The notes: a model not told the origin generated them from the sequence alone. 64,000 nt of DNA from Deltaproteobacteria bacterium (GCA_031263485.1 JAISFS010000183.1:1-64000); one strand, 5' to 3'. Numbered from the stretch's first letter, positions 1 to 8,815 are shown. Numbers and translations are program-made.

Positions 1-30
1 AGGCGCCGGAACGAAGGCGCCTGAGACGTC

Positions 31-1740
31 TCAGGATATCGGCGGGCCGCCCGTCTCTCCGGGTTCAACGAAGCGAGCCGCCACCTGCGCGCGCCCGCGA
101 ATCGCCAGGGCCAGGCATATTACGTCGCTGCTGATGGCCATGAGGGACTCGCCGTATTTACCCCGCCTCAGCTGTTTCTCGGCATCGTCCAGTGCGGCGG
201 AAAGGTCCTTCGCCGCGAGGTCAATAGCCGCCGGGACGCTGTCGTCCTCCGCCGGATCGGCATGGCAATATTTAAACTCGATCGCCACTCTGACCTCACC
301 CTCGAGGGACAAGGCCATGTCGGATCGGCCATGGGCCCCCGACGCCTCGCTCATGACGACAATCCCGGACGCGAGAAACGCGGTGTGGAGCAGGGAATGG
401 TAATAGGCTTCAGAGGGAATGTGCTGCAAGTAAGTTATCGAATGGAGAAGGCCGCTCAAAACCTTGACCAATTTTTCAGAATCCCTTTCCGACAGGGATT
501 TAGGCAGGTTTTTCGAAAAACTGGTGAAATATCGGTCACTCAGGCCGAAAGCCGCCTGGAAAAATGATGCCTGGTAATTCAGTTCGACTTCAAGGTTCGG
601 GGTCCTGAAGGTGAACTCTTCGACTTTGGCGACTTTGGCGGTTTTGCCCTTGACGATCACATCCGTTATGGCCACGCCATCGATGGTCAGATAGCCGCTG
701 TGAAACAGCAAGGGAATGGCCTCGAGCCCCCCCAGATCGATTTTCCTGATCTTATCGGAAGTGTAGCTGTTCAGGCATGGCTGCATGAATTCCATCGGCT
801 TTTCCCTCACAAGGGCGGACAGGTGGGTCGGAATCCCTAATGACGGCCAGTAATCGCCGAATCTGTTTTCATTGAAAAAATTCAGTATCGAGTAGGGGTT
901 CAGTACCGGTTGGGTCCCGAGCCAGTTATAGCCGTCGTACCAGTCAAGAATCATCGCCTTCAGGGATTCACGATCAGTATTCTGGTCGATCGCGCCTTTA
1001 GTTTTCAAGCTGCCGAGGGTACCCCTCAACCTGCCGGAGAAAAGCCTGTTGAATTCGGAGAGGGTGAAGCCGCAGATTCCTGCATAGTTAGGATCAAGGG
1101 AGATGTCCACGAAGTTGTTCGGCCCGGAATCCAAGGCCGTCATGGTGAATCTGGTGACGCCAGTGACGAATACAAAGCGGATGTATTTGAGATTCTTTTT
1201 GATGGACGTATAAAATCCATAAAGGACACCGCGGTTGTCCGATGCGAGTTTCCGGTTAGAAATATGTCCGGCTACCGGCGCATCGTACTCATCAATCAGG
1301 ACAACAACACCTTTACCGAACTTTTGGGAAAGACCATCCAGCAACTCCTCCAGCATGCCGTTGTATGATTTTGCGAAAATTTCAACGTTTTCCTTTTTGG
1401 CCATGCGGCACAAGTCCCATTCGATCCAATGCATCAAGTCTTCTTTGGCGGAGATAGGATCGTAGGCCATGTTCAATCTCAAGATCGGGTGCGTTTCGGA
1501 GGGGCAATCTTTTTTCCCATCGATCTTCAGGCCCTTGAAAAGCTCCCGGTTGCCACGGAACAGCTCCTCGAGCGTATCGAGCAGGAGCGTCTTGCCGAAA
1601 CGCCTTGGACGGGAAAGGAAACAGCTTTTGGGACCCTTAATCAGATTAAAGACATAATTGGTCTTGTCGGCGTAAAGCAAATTCCCCTGAATGATTTCCC
1701 GAAAAGTCGGATCGCCTAACGGCAATTCTTTCGGAGCCAT
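31..1740 (-). CDS. AAA-ATPase-like / PD-(D/E)XK nuclease family protein (first of two)
   Basis: The 569-residue protein has an N-terminal ATPase with a variant P-loop SRPRRFGKT (about residues 43-51) and a Walker B VVLIDEYDAP. Near the C-terminus, GRSD followed by AIEFKY forms the D...E-x-K core of a PD-(D/E)XK nuclease. This is the AAA-ATPase_like plus PDDEXK_9 architecture, a family common in gut and symbiotic bacteria. Its cellular role is not established; a link to mobile or defence DNA is only suggested. I chose the ATG at 1740 because AGGAGGG lies just upstream; an in-frame ATG at 1839 has no such site. The gene stands alone, with AT-rich sequence upstream. A homologue lies at 10631-12577. 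Family assignment is firm, function is not. Confidence 0.9.
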   Translation of the reverse strand: MAPKELPLGDPTFREIIQGNLLYADKTNYVFNLIKGPKSCFLSRPRRFGKTLLLDTLEELFRGNRELFKGLKIDGKKDCPSETHPILRLNMAYDPISAKEDLMHWIEWDLCRMAKKENVEIFAKSYNGMLEELLDGLSQKFGKGVVVLIDEYDAPVAGHISNRKLASDNRGVLYGFYTSIKKNLKYIRFVFVTGVTRFTMTALDSGPNNFVDISLDPNYAGICGFTLSEFNRLFSGRLRGTLGSLKTKGAIDQNTDRESLKAMILDWYDGYNWLGTQPVLNPYSILNFFNENRFGDYWPSLGIPTHLSALVREKPMEFMQPCLNSYTSDKIRKIDLGGLEAIPLLFHSGYLTIDGVAITDVIVKGKTAKVAKVEEFTFRTPNLEVELNYQASFFQAAFGLSDRYFTSFSKNLPKSLSERDSEKLVKVLSGLLHSITYLQHIPSEAYYHSLLHTAFLASGIVVMSEASGAHGRSDMALSLEGEVRVAIEFKYCHADPAEDDSVPAAIDLAAKDLSAALDDAEKQLRRGKYGESLMAISSDVICLALAIRGRAQVAARFVEPGETGGPPIS

Positions 1741-2305
1741 GATCCCTCCTGCACGCTCCCTGTTATCAGAGGCGGCAAGCCAATGATGTCCGGGCACCAT
1801 CGAACGTGACTTCGGGGAGCCCCGGCCTGTCCGGAACACCGATATATCTCATTCTACCAAATTTCGAGGCAAGATTATATATCCCAAAATTGTTTTCACT
1901 CACACGGGAAGGCCAGGGATGGATCTATGTGGGGTACAGGGAGGTGCCACAGTCCCAACCCTCCAAAAGACTAAAGTTTCCGTTCATTGGGGGACACTCA
2001 AGCATGGGGAGGGTGGCCACAGTGCATCAAGCTTATGAATGGTCAACAATGTCGGAATAAAAAATGATTGCTACGCGCTAAAATACATGATAATTCGATG
2101 ATCTTTTTGGCCCATAATAATATTAGAACAACAACAAACATCATGATTATTACTATATAATAACTATTGACGGTCAATTATATCTATTTGAATCTGTCGG
2201 CTTATTTAGGCAGCAGATACATGTTCACAAGGATCGCTACGCAGTGCTGCGGAACCTCTGGTCCAGGCGGAGCGAACTGAGGTCGGGGCCTGTCGGCACA
2301 GCCCA

Positions 2306-2428
2306 AGGAGCCTGTCGCATAAATCGCAAAAGCATCGGCAAGAATCTGCTGGTTGCGGAGGGGCTGTTTCCAGCCTACCACATCCGGCGCCACTCCCTTC
2401 TTCAAAACCCTTTATGCAACAGGTTCCT
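2306..2428 (+). repeat. Dispersed element copy A (pairs with 9845-9966)
   Basis: The 123-bp segment starts AGGAGCCTGT and ends ACAGGTTCCT, a 10-bp inverted repeat with one mismatch. It aligns along its length with 9845-9966, sharing blocks such as TAAATCGC, GAGGG and the CCTTTAT near the end. In one plus frame both copies read N-R-x-S-I-G, then A-E-G and Y-H-I, then Q-x-P-L. It lies about 570 bp upstream of the start of the AAA/PD-(D/E)XK gene at 31-1740. It may be a MITE-like element or a remnant of a small coding sequence. Confidence 0.6.
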
Positions 2429-2820
2429 CGCCGGGCGGCCCCGCCCCTGCAGACGAGAGCCAGGGTGTTAGAATCCAGAAGATCTCCGCGCTCCAGGGTC
2501 CAGTCCGCCGCAGGCCCCCGCGGTTAAACCCTCATGGCATTGAGGAGCAGAAGGCGCTACCGAACCCGATGAAAAGCCTCGCGTGTTCGAATACCGTCTC
2601 TGAGGTTCCGGGCCCGAGTCATGGAGGAACCCGCCCAGCCTCCTATTGTCCGCAGGCTTACGGCGCGCCGACGCCCTTCGCCGGAAGGCGCCATCCGGCC
2701 CTGCCGTCCGGACGGACGGGTCCGCACTGACCGAACCCTCCGCCCTTCGGCGGAGGCCGGGCGCCCCCACCGCGCGGCAACGAACCGGCTTCGCGCTACC
2801 GTCCGGAAGTGCGGCTGCAT

Positions 2821-2849
2821 TTGACTTGATAACACGTTTCTGGCAAGAT
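2821..2849 (+). promoter_or_regulatory. Candidate promoter for FHA-GAF-AAA+ gene
   Basis: TTGACT (2821-2826) is followed after 17 bp by CAAGAT (2844-2849), preceded by TGG as in extended -10 promoters. The -35 is good and the -10 hexamer is weak. It lies 120 bp upstream of the start codon. Confidence 0.45.
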
Positions 2850-2968
2850 TGTGAGGATCGGCAGGGGCGGCAGGGCCGCCCCGGGGCCAGCCGTCCCTCG
2901 GCCGGCCCTCAGGGGAATCGCCCCCGGCACCTGTCCCAACGCCCCTCAGACAGCGCTAAGGAAACACG

Positions 2969-4882
2969 ATGGCCGAGCTTGTTGCCTTCCGGGAGGACCG
3001 GCTGGGATTTCGCTTCGCCCTCCATGACAAGGCGGTCCTGGGGCGCTCCTCCGACTGCGACCTGATCCTCTTCGACAGGAGCGCGTCCCGACGGCACGCC
3101 GAGATATCCAAGATAGGCGAGAGCTATTTCATAGCCGACCTGGAGAGCACCAACGGGACGCTCCTGAACGACCTCCCGGTAACCCTCCAGACCAAGCTCA
3201 AGCCCTTCGACTGCGTGAAGATAGGCCAGGAGATCTTCATCTTCGACCCTCTCCTGGACGTGGTGACCGGCCCCGCCCCGGCGGCACTGGTGCTGAACTC
3301 CATCACCGAGTCCCAGCAGAACACTATGAGCCGTCCGGGCTCCGACTGCGCGGCCAACGTGAACGCCGAGCAGGCGGCGCTCATCTCCGCCCTGAACCAC
3401 GTCCTCTGCACCGTCCCCGAGCAGGACGTGGTGCCCACCTTCGTCAACTTCCTCTCCGAGCAGATGGGGGCCACCTCCATCTCCATCCTGTGGCCGGGAT
3501 CCTCCACTGGCCTGAGGCAGATCTCCTACGTCTCCTTCCCCGAGGGCAAGCGGCTGCTCATCAGCCAGGTCCCCTTCCGCAGGGTGACCGAGCTGGGCGA
3601 GGCGCTCCTGTGGCCCCGGATCGTGACCGAGCTGGACTTCAACGCCGGGACACGCCACGTGCGCCAGGTGGACCAGCCCTGCGTGATGGCCCCGCTCTAC
3701 TCCCGCAGCTCCAGCCAGATGGGGCTCCTGTACGTCGAGAACCAGAACCGCGACGCGGACGAGCAGGACCTCAACTTCCTCGCGGCCCTGGGCCAGCTCA
3801 TGAGCCCTTTCCTTGACAACATCATCGCAGGGGCCGACCGCGAGAACGCCAGGCAGATCCAGGATGGCTCCACGGACCCCGCCGCCGACATCGCGAGCAG
3901 GGACCTGAAGGTCAGGATAGTCTACTCCACCGCCTCCCACGTGGCCCAGAACCACGAGCCCATCTTCATCACGGGCGAGCCCGGCACGGACAAGACCAGC
4001 CTCGCGCGGCACATCCACCTCCAGAGCGCCCAGAAGAACGGCCGCTTCATCACGGTCACCCTCTCCGACCTCCAGCCCGCCCAGATGGACCGCTCCCTCT
4101 TCGGCCAGGAGTCCGGGGCGGACGACAGCCAGGCGGGCCTCATGAGCCTCGCCGACAACGGCTCCATCTTCCTGCGCCACATCGAGTACCTCTCCATGAC
4201 CGCCCAGCGGAGCGTGCTCATGGCCCTGGAGGAGGGGCTCATCTACCCCATAGGCAGCCGCCACGCCCGCAACGTCGCGGTGCGCTTCATCAGCTCGTCC
4301 TCCGCGAACCTCCTGGAGCGCGTCGAGAACGGGCTTTTCCGCGAGGACCTCTACGCCAGGCTCACCAAGATCAACCTCGCGCTTCCCCCTCTCAGGGAGA
4401 TGCGCTACGACATCGAGTACCTTGCCAACGAGTACGTCGCCAAGGCCGCCCGCCAGCTGGGCATGGCCTTCAAGGGCATCGATCCCTCGGCCATGGAGTG
4501 CCTGAGGGCATACCCCTGGCCTGGCAACCTCTCGGAGCTCAAGGCCGAGGCGGCCATCCTCGCCCGCTTCTCCCAGAACGGCCACATCGTGATGGACGTC
4601 CTGCCCCTCCACCTGAGGCTCGCCCCGGAGGTGTTCAAGCACGGGGAGGTCTCGGGCGACTCGCTCCTGGCCGAGGCCGAGAGCGTCTATCTGTCCAAGT
4701 CGCTCTCCTGCCACCAGGGCGACGTGGAGACGGCGAGCGGGGTGCTCGAGCTCTCCCCCGAGGAGTTCATCATCAAGTGCCGCGCCTACAGCGTGGACCC
4801 CATGGACTACCAGGGCGAGCCCTTCGCCGCCGCCCAGCGTGGTCCCGGCCAGACCAACCTGCCTATCGAGGACGACCTCTAG
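2969..4882 (+). CDS. FHA-GAF-AAA+ protein, degenerate NtrC-type activator
   Basis: The 637-residue protein starts with an FHA domain (about residues 18-90, GRSSDCDL, SRRH, STNGT) for phosphothreonine binding, then a GAF-like domain (about 140-285), an AAA+ domain like sigma54 activators (about 300-530), and a weak Fis-like C-terminus. The AAA+ part keeps the fold signature, including AYPWPGNLSEL near the end. However, the P-loop reads GEPGTDKTS (336-344), Walker B reads NGSIFLRHIE (397-406) with no acidic pair, and the GAFTGA loop that contacts sigma54 is replaced by GADDSQAG. Reduced ATP hydrolysis and loss of sigma54 activation are therefore likely (inference). It may act as a phosphopeptide-responsive scaffold or repressor. 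No kinase lies nearby. Confidence 0.85.
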   Translation: MAELVAFREDRLGFRFALHDKAVLGRSSDCDLILFDRSASRRHAEISKIGESYFIADLESTNGTLLNDLPVTLQTKLKPFDCVKIGQEIFIFDPLLDVVTGPAPAALVLNSITESQQNTMSRPGSDCAANVNAEQAALISALNHVLCTVPEQDVVPTFVNFLSEQMGATSISILWPGSSTGLRQISYVSFPEGKRLLISQVPFRRVTELGEALLWPRIVTELDFNAGTRHVRQVDQPCVMAPLYSRSSSQMGLLYVENQNRDADEQDLNFLAALGQLMSPFLDNIIAGADRENARQIQDGSTDPAADIASRDLKVRIVYSTASHVAQNHEPIFITGEPGTDKTSLARHIHLQSAQKNGRFITVTLSDLQPAQMDRSLFGQESGADDSQAGLMSLADNGSIFLRHIEYLSMTAQRSVLMALEEGLIYPIGSRHARNVAVRFISSSSANLLERVENGLFREDLYARLTKINLALPPLREMRYDIEYLANEYVAKAARQLGMAFKGIDPSAMECLRAYPWPGNLSELKAEAAILARFSQNGHIVMDVLPLHLRLAPEVFKHGEVSGDSLLAEAESVYLSKSLSCHQGDVETASGVLELSPEEFIIKCRAYSVDPMDYQGEPFAAAQRGPGQTNLPIEDDL

Positions 4883-4914
4883 CCCACGAGCCCGGCTCGC
4901 TCAGTTTTGGCCGC

Positions 4915-5165
4915 GCCCTGAGAAGGGGCCGTTGCCCCTGGAAAGGGGCCGTTGCCGCAGTATAGAGGGGCAGTCGCCTCGTTTCCTGAGGCACTCGACC
5001 CTGTTTTCCGTGAGCTGTCGCCTCAGTCCCGGGGTCAGTTGCCTAAGTTCCGGGGGCCGTATAGCCCCTATTCCGGCGGGACAGGCGACTCGGTTCCGGG
5101 GACAGTTGCCCCAGCTCCGGAGGCGGTTGCCCCTGCCATGGGGGCCAACGCCCCTGTCATGGAGC
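4915..5165. repeat. Degenerate tandem repeat, GTTGCC family
   Basis: About eight imperfect units carry GTTGCC or GTCGCC cores next to runs of G and C, for example GGGGCCGTTGCC and GGGGTCAGTTGCC. Spacing is irregular and not a multiple of three, so coding is unlikely. The same word family recurs at 17640-17880. Confidence 0.5.
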
Positions 5166-5418
5166 CCCGAGCCTTGTCGGACGGTCGACGCCTTCTCTCC
5201 CCCGCTCCCGTCCCCTCACGGGGCTCCTGCCGCTCCCGTCCCCTCACGGGGCCCCTGCCTCTCCGCGGCCACCCCTCCCAGCCCTCGCCCAGGAACTTGC
5301 CTTGCCTTTCGCCGGAAAGCCTGGCCGAGCACAGCGTCCGGCGGCATCATCGCCTCCCTCGCCTCATGCGCCCCAGCTGGCCTTCTCAGGGAAATCCACT
5401 GCTTACCGACCCGTCCTA

Positions 5419-5427
5419 TGATACAAT
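5419..5427 (+). promoter_or_regulatory. Candidate extended -10 promoter for CorC-like gene
   Basis: TGATACAAT matches an extended -10 (TGN plus TACAAT at 5422-5427). No good -35 hexamer is seen at 16-18 bp. It lies about 200 bp upstream of the TTG start. Confidence 0.35.
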
Positions 5428-5628
5428 CCCCTGCACGGGGTTCAGGACAGTAGCCTCCGGCCCCTCAAGCCGGGGGAGGTCGCCGCTATCGGGGGCGACT
5501 CGCCTGACTGTTGCCCCGACGGCGCCCCCGACCGGCCCCTAGCCGCCTTAATCGGCGCCAACGCGAGGGCCCTCGCCCGGGCCCGGGGCCGGGCCTTCGA
5601 TCCACCCCGTCACAAAGGAGCTTTCCGC

Positions 5629-6477
5629 TTGGAAGAAGGCACATCGAAAAAGGGGATTCTTGCGCTGCTCATGAGGCCCTTCCGCAGGAATTCCCTTTCC
5701 CCGACAGAGATCGAAGAGGAGATCTCCGGGCTCCTGGACAACGGCGCCCTCACCAAACGCTCCGGCGACATGATCCACAGCATCTTCGAGTTCGACGACA
5801 CGGTCGCCCGGAAGATAATGACGCCGCGCATTGACGTCTGCGGGGTGGAGCGGCGCTCCACCATCGGGGACATCATAGACCTGGCCCTGAAGGAGGGCTA
5901 CTCCCGCCTGCCGGTCTACGAGGGCGATCTGGACCACATCGTGGGCATGGTGGTGGTGAAGGATCTTTTGGGCTACTGGTCAAGCGACCTGGGCGCGCCC
6001 CTCCCTGCCGAGGCGGTCCGGCCCGTCACCCTTGTCCACGGCACCAAGAAGATAGGGGATCTCCTGAGCGAGCTCAGGCACCGCAAGAGCCACCTGGCCG
6101 TGGTCCTTGACGAGTACGGCGGCACGGCCGGACTGGTCACCATGGAGGACATCATCGAGGAGATCGTGGGCGACATCCACGACGAGTACGACACGGAGGA
6201 GGTGGAGGACATCAAGGAGCTCTCCCCCGGGGTCTTCCTCGCCACGGGCCAGGCCAGCATCTCGGACTTGAACGACAGGCTGTCCCTTTCCATCCCCGAG
6301 GGCAACTACGAGACCCTGGGAGGCTTCCTCACCCACCAGCTGGGCCGCGTGCCGCTCACGGACGAGGAGATCCCCTTCCGGGAGCACCTCTTCCGCATCA
6401 AGGAGGCGGACGACCGCAAGGTGGACCAGGTGGAGATCAGCTCGCCTGATGACGAGAACGGCGCCCCGGGGGCCTGA
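5629..6477 (+). CDS. corC: CorC/HlyC-type CBS-domain protein
   Basis: The 282-residue protein has the CorC (YbeX) layout: a short N-terminal region with a PTEIEEEI-like segment, the family motif ARKIMTPRIDV, two CBS domains (about residues 65-185, with SRLPVYEGDLDHIVGMV and DEYGGTAGLVTMEDI), and a C-terminal CorC_HlyC domain (about 200-275) around NYETLGGFL. No membrane domain is present, so it resembles soluble CorC rather than membrane CNNM-type homologues. The family is linked to magnesium or cobalt efflux and to ion-regulated membrane proteins through nucleotide binding at the CBS pair. The start is TTG, set by AAGGAG at 5615-5620. A T-rich, terminator-like site follows before larC. Confidence 0.9.
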   Translation: MEEGTSKKGILALLMRPFRRNSLSPTEIEEEISGLLDNGALTKRSGDMIHSIFEFDDTVARKIMTPRIDVCGVERRSTIGDIIDLALKEGYSRLPVYEGDLDHIVGMVVVKDLLGYWSSDLGAPLPAEAVRPVTLVHGTKKIGDLLSELRHRKSHLAVVLDEYGGTAGLVTMEDIIEEIVGDIHDEYDTEEVEDIKELSPGVFLATGQASISDLNDRLSLSIPEGNYETLGGFLTHQLGRVPLTDEEIPFREHLFRIKEADDRKVDQVEISSPDDENGAPGA

Positions 6478-6635
6478 GCCGCCGAACGGTCCCGCCGCCC
6501 GTCCCCAAGCCTCCGCCCCGAAGCACAGCCTGCCTCATCTTCCGCGCCCCCATGGGCGCCTTCCGCCGCGGGCGTCCCGCGCCGGTCCCATGTTCCGGAA
6601 GCCTCCCTCCGATGACGGCCAGCCGCGAGCGGCGC

Positions 6636-6665
6636 GGCCGGGAACGGCTTCCGGGCGTTTTTTTT
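6636..6665 (+). terminator. Possible terminator after the CorC-like gene
   Basis: A GC-rich, imperfect inverted repeat around CCGGGAACGGCTTCCGGG is followed directly by eight T residues (6658-6665). It lies between the corC stop and the larC start. The stem is imperfect, so confidence is moderate. Confidence 0.45.
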
Positions 6666-6766
6666 CCGAAGCTTCCGGCCTTCCGGCCCGTTGCCCCCGG
6701 AGGGCCGCGCCGCAACGAGTCGCCCGCAGCCCGGAGAAGCCGCCTTCCGGCCTCAAAGGAGCCCAA

Positions 6767-7987
6767 TTGACAGAATCCGGACCTCATCGACATTCCCGCC
6801 CTGACCCTGATGATCGCGGCCACGGAGATCCAGGCCGCGATCATGAGTGCCACGGCCATGACCTCGATGCCGCCAGCGGCCATGAGCCCGCCCCCGGGGG
6901 CCACTCACAGGGGAGCCACGGCCACCCACACGGGGCCCACGACCACACTCATGGGGACGGGACCCACGACCACACTCATGGGGACGGGACCCGCGGCCAC
7001 TCTCACGGGGACGAGGGCCACGGCCACTCTCACGGGGACGAGGGCCACGGCCACTCTCACGGGGACGAGGGCCACGGCCACTCTCACGGGGACGGGACCT
7101 GCGGCCACTCTCACGGGGACGAGGGCCACGGCCACTCTCACGGGGACGAGGGCCACGGCCACTCTCGCGGGGACGAAACATCGGGACCGGTCCCCTCAAC
7201 CTACGCTTATGGCCCTGAGAAGGCCCTGGTGCTCAGGCCCAGCTCCGGCATCGCCGGCGATATCCTGGCCGCCGGCCTGAGCCGCATGGCGGGTTTCAAC
7301 GGGAAGGACCTGGACGATGCCCTGGGCGCCTTGGGGCTCCCCGAACTCGCCGGCAAGGTCAAGGTGGCGCCCCGGATCTGCGGGGGCATCACCGGCTGGG
7401 GTCTCGAGCTCTCGCTCCCCAAAGAAACCCGCCACCGGAGCCTGGGAGACATCAGGGAATTCTTCCGGAAGTCCTCGCTCACCCCCGGGGCACGGGAGCT
7501 GGCGCTGGAGAGCTTCCGGCTGCTCGCGGACGCCGAGGCGGGGGTCCACGGGACCACGCCCGCAGAGGTACACTTCCATGAGGTGGGGGCGCTGGACAGT
7601 ATCCTGGACGCCGGACTCTGCTCAATCCTCTTCGATCTGGTAAGCCCGGACGTCTTCGTTTCGGGGCCGCTCCCCCTGTGCGACGGGACCGTCAGGTGCG
7701 CCCACGGCATCCTGCCCTCCCCCGCGCCGGCCGTGTTGAGGCTCCTGGAAGGCGTGCCAGTGCGCGGCATCGACTCCGATGGGGAGACCGTGACCCCGAC
7801 TGGAATTTCCCTGCTGAAGGCCTTCGGGGCCGTCTTCGGGCCCTGGCCCGAGATGACGGTGGACGCGCAGGCCATCTCCTACGGCTGCCGGACGCTTCCC
7901 GGCGTACCGAACGGCGCCCTGTTCGCTCTTGGGCGCCTGCGAGCCGCCCGGACGCCTTCCGGGCAGAGGGGCCACGAACATGCCTGA
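6767..7987 (+). CDS. larC: LarC-like nickel-insertion protein, His-rich, LarC1 domain only
   Basis: LarC inserts nickel into the pincer cofactor of lactate racemase and related enzymes. The core (about residues 145-400) shows SSGIAGDILAAGL, HRSLGDI, VHFHEVGALDSILD, LPLCDGTVRCAHG, LPSPAPAVLRLLEG and GETVTPTGISLL, typical of the LarC1 half. The C-terminal LarC2 half is absent: the frame stops soon after and pyrR begins. A His-rich stretch (about 62-136) repeats a nine-residue HGDEGHGHS unit encoded by 27-bp DNA repeats, a plausible nickel store. I chose the TTG start at 6767 because AAAGGAG ends 5 nt before it; the open frame extends back to 6449 but would overlap corC. No larA, larB or larE is in the window. 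The stop overlaps the pyrR start by 8 nt. Confidence 0.85.
   Translation: MTESGPHRHSRPDPDDRGHGDPGRDHECHGHDLDAASGHEPAPGGHSQGSHGHPHGAHDHTHGDGTHDHTHGDGTRGHSHGDEGHGHSHGDEGHGHSHGDEGHGHSHGDGTCGHSHGDEGHGHSHGDEGHGHSRGDETSGPVPSTYAYGPEKALVLRPSSGIAGDILAAGLSRMAGFNGKDLDDALGALGLPELAGKVKVAPRICGGITGWGLELSLPKETRHRSLGDIREFFRKSSLTPGARELALESFRLLADAEAGVHGTTPAEVHFHEVGALDSILDAGLCSILFDLVSPDVFVSGPLPLCDGTVRCAHGILPSPAPAVLRLLEGVPVRGIDSDGETVTPTGISLLKAFGAVFGPWPEMTVDAQAISYGCRTLPGVPNGALFALGRLRAARTPSGQRGHEHA
6950..7170 (+). repeat. 27-bp in-frame repeat encoding His-rich segment of LarC
   Basis: About eight near-identical 27-bp units around CACGGGGACGAGGGCCACGG encode repeated HGDEGHGHS. The high DNA identity points to recent expansion. 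Confidence 0.8.
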
Positions 7988-8522
7988 ACGCACCGTCCTT
8001 TACGGGCCCGAAGAGATCGACAGGGCCCTGGCCAGGGTCGCGGCGGACGTGTTGCGCCGCCGCGACCCGCTCCCGGCGCTGGTGGGCGTCCGCCGGGGCG
8101 GCGTGCCCGTGATGGACCGCCTCCAGGAAATCTTCCTGAAGACCCTGGGCAGGGAGCTCGACTCCGGCGTGGTTGACATAAACCTCTACCGCGACGACTG
8201 GACGCTCGCGAGGGCCTTCCCGAAGGTGAGCCCTACGGACATAGGCTTCCAGGTGGAGGGCCGGAGGATCGTGCTCGTGGACGACGTGCTCTTCACGGGC
8301 CGCACCGTCCGCGCCGCGCTGGACGCTCTCTCTGAGTTCGGGCGCTCTGCATGCGTAGAGCTTCTGGTCCTGGTGGACAGGGGCCATCGCGAGATGCCCA
8401 TCCAGGCCGACTACGCGGCCTTCACCATCGGGACCGATGCGGGGGAGATAGTCGAGGTCAACTTCGGCAACGGTTCCCCCGGCCTCGAGGTGGTCCTCAT
8501 CCGCCCCGGCCACAGCCTTTGA
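7980..8522 (+). CDS. pyrR: PyrR bifunctional pyrimidine operon regulator / uracil phosphoribosyltransferase
   Basis: The 180-residue protein matches PyrR in length and motifs. The PRPP loop VLVDDVLFTGRTVRAAL (near residue 100) is intact, along with VGVRRGGVP near the N-terminus, INLYRDDW and LVDRGHREMP. PyrR senses UMP/UTP and PRPP and can attenuate pyr transcripts in Firmicutes; many Gram-negative homologues are known mainly by their UPRTase activity. The ATG at 7980 overlaps the larC stop by 8 nt, so translation is probably coupled. No other de novo pyrimidine gene lies next to it; pyrH is 32 kb away. Confidence 0.92.
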   Translation: MPERTVLYGPEEIDRALARVAADVLRRRDPLPALVGVRRGGVPVMDRLQEIFLKTLGRELDSGVVDINLYRDDWTLARAFPKVSPTDIGFQVEGRRIVLVDDVLFTGRTVRAALDALSEFGRSACVELLVLVDRGHREMPIQADYAAFTIGTDAGEIVEVNFGNGSPGLEVVLIRPGHSL

Positions 8523-8576
8523 CCGCAGGCAGGGATCGTCGCCACTCCGATGCCCAATGGCTCATGGAGCCTCTTG

Positions 8577-8815
8577 CCAGGGGAGCCTCGAGGCCAGGCA
8601 GCGACTCAAGCCATGGGGAAGCCTCAAGGCCCGGCGGCACCCAAGCCATGGGGAAGCCCCAAGGCCCGGCGGCGCCCAAGCCATGGGGAAGCCTCAAGGC
8701 CCGGCGGCGTCCAAGCCATGGGGAAGCCTCAAGGCCCGGAGCCGTCCGAGCCATGGGGAAGCCTCAAGGCCCGGAGGTGGCCAAGCCATGGGGGAACCAC
8801 AAGCAAAAGGAGCCT
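8577..8815 (+). repeat. 35-bp tandem repeat array
   Basis: Units starting with CCATGGGGAAGCC begin at 8611, 8646, 8681, 8716, 8751 and 8786, exactly 35 bp apart, with a degenerate unit at 8577. Each contains CCTCAAGGCCCGG. The period is not a multiple of three and there are no unique spacers, so it is neither coding nor CRISPR. It fills most of the gap between pyrR and the next gene (8523-9037), in which I see nothing else. Confidence 0.85.

Larger units (their letters stand above)
1741..2968. other. Intergenic region with AT-rich stretch and 122-bp element copy A
   Basis: No gene is supported here. Positions about 1860-2200 are clearly AT-rich compared with the surroundings. Copy A of the paired 122-bp element lies at 2306-2428. 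The rest (2430-2820) is GC-rich without recognisable coding sequence. A promoter candidate for the downstream FHA gene sits at 2821-2849. Confidence 0.6.
4883..5628. other. Intergenic region with degenerate GC-rich repeats
   Basis: No gene is supported. Between about 4915 and 5165 a degenerate motif around CCGGGG followed by CAGTTGCC or CCGTTGCC recurs every 25-35 bp; a related motif fills 17640-17880. An extended -10 promoter candidate for the CorC-like gene lies at 5419-5427. Confidence 0.6.

Noticed and set aside
6449-6766. Upstream extension of the larC frame to an ATG at 6449
   Set aside because: It would overlap corC, is low complexity and lacks a binding site, while TTG at 6767 has AAAGGAG at good distance.
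8577-8815. Possible CRISPR array
   Set aside because: Whole 35-bp units are repeated without unique spacers, and no cas gene is present.
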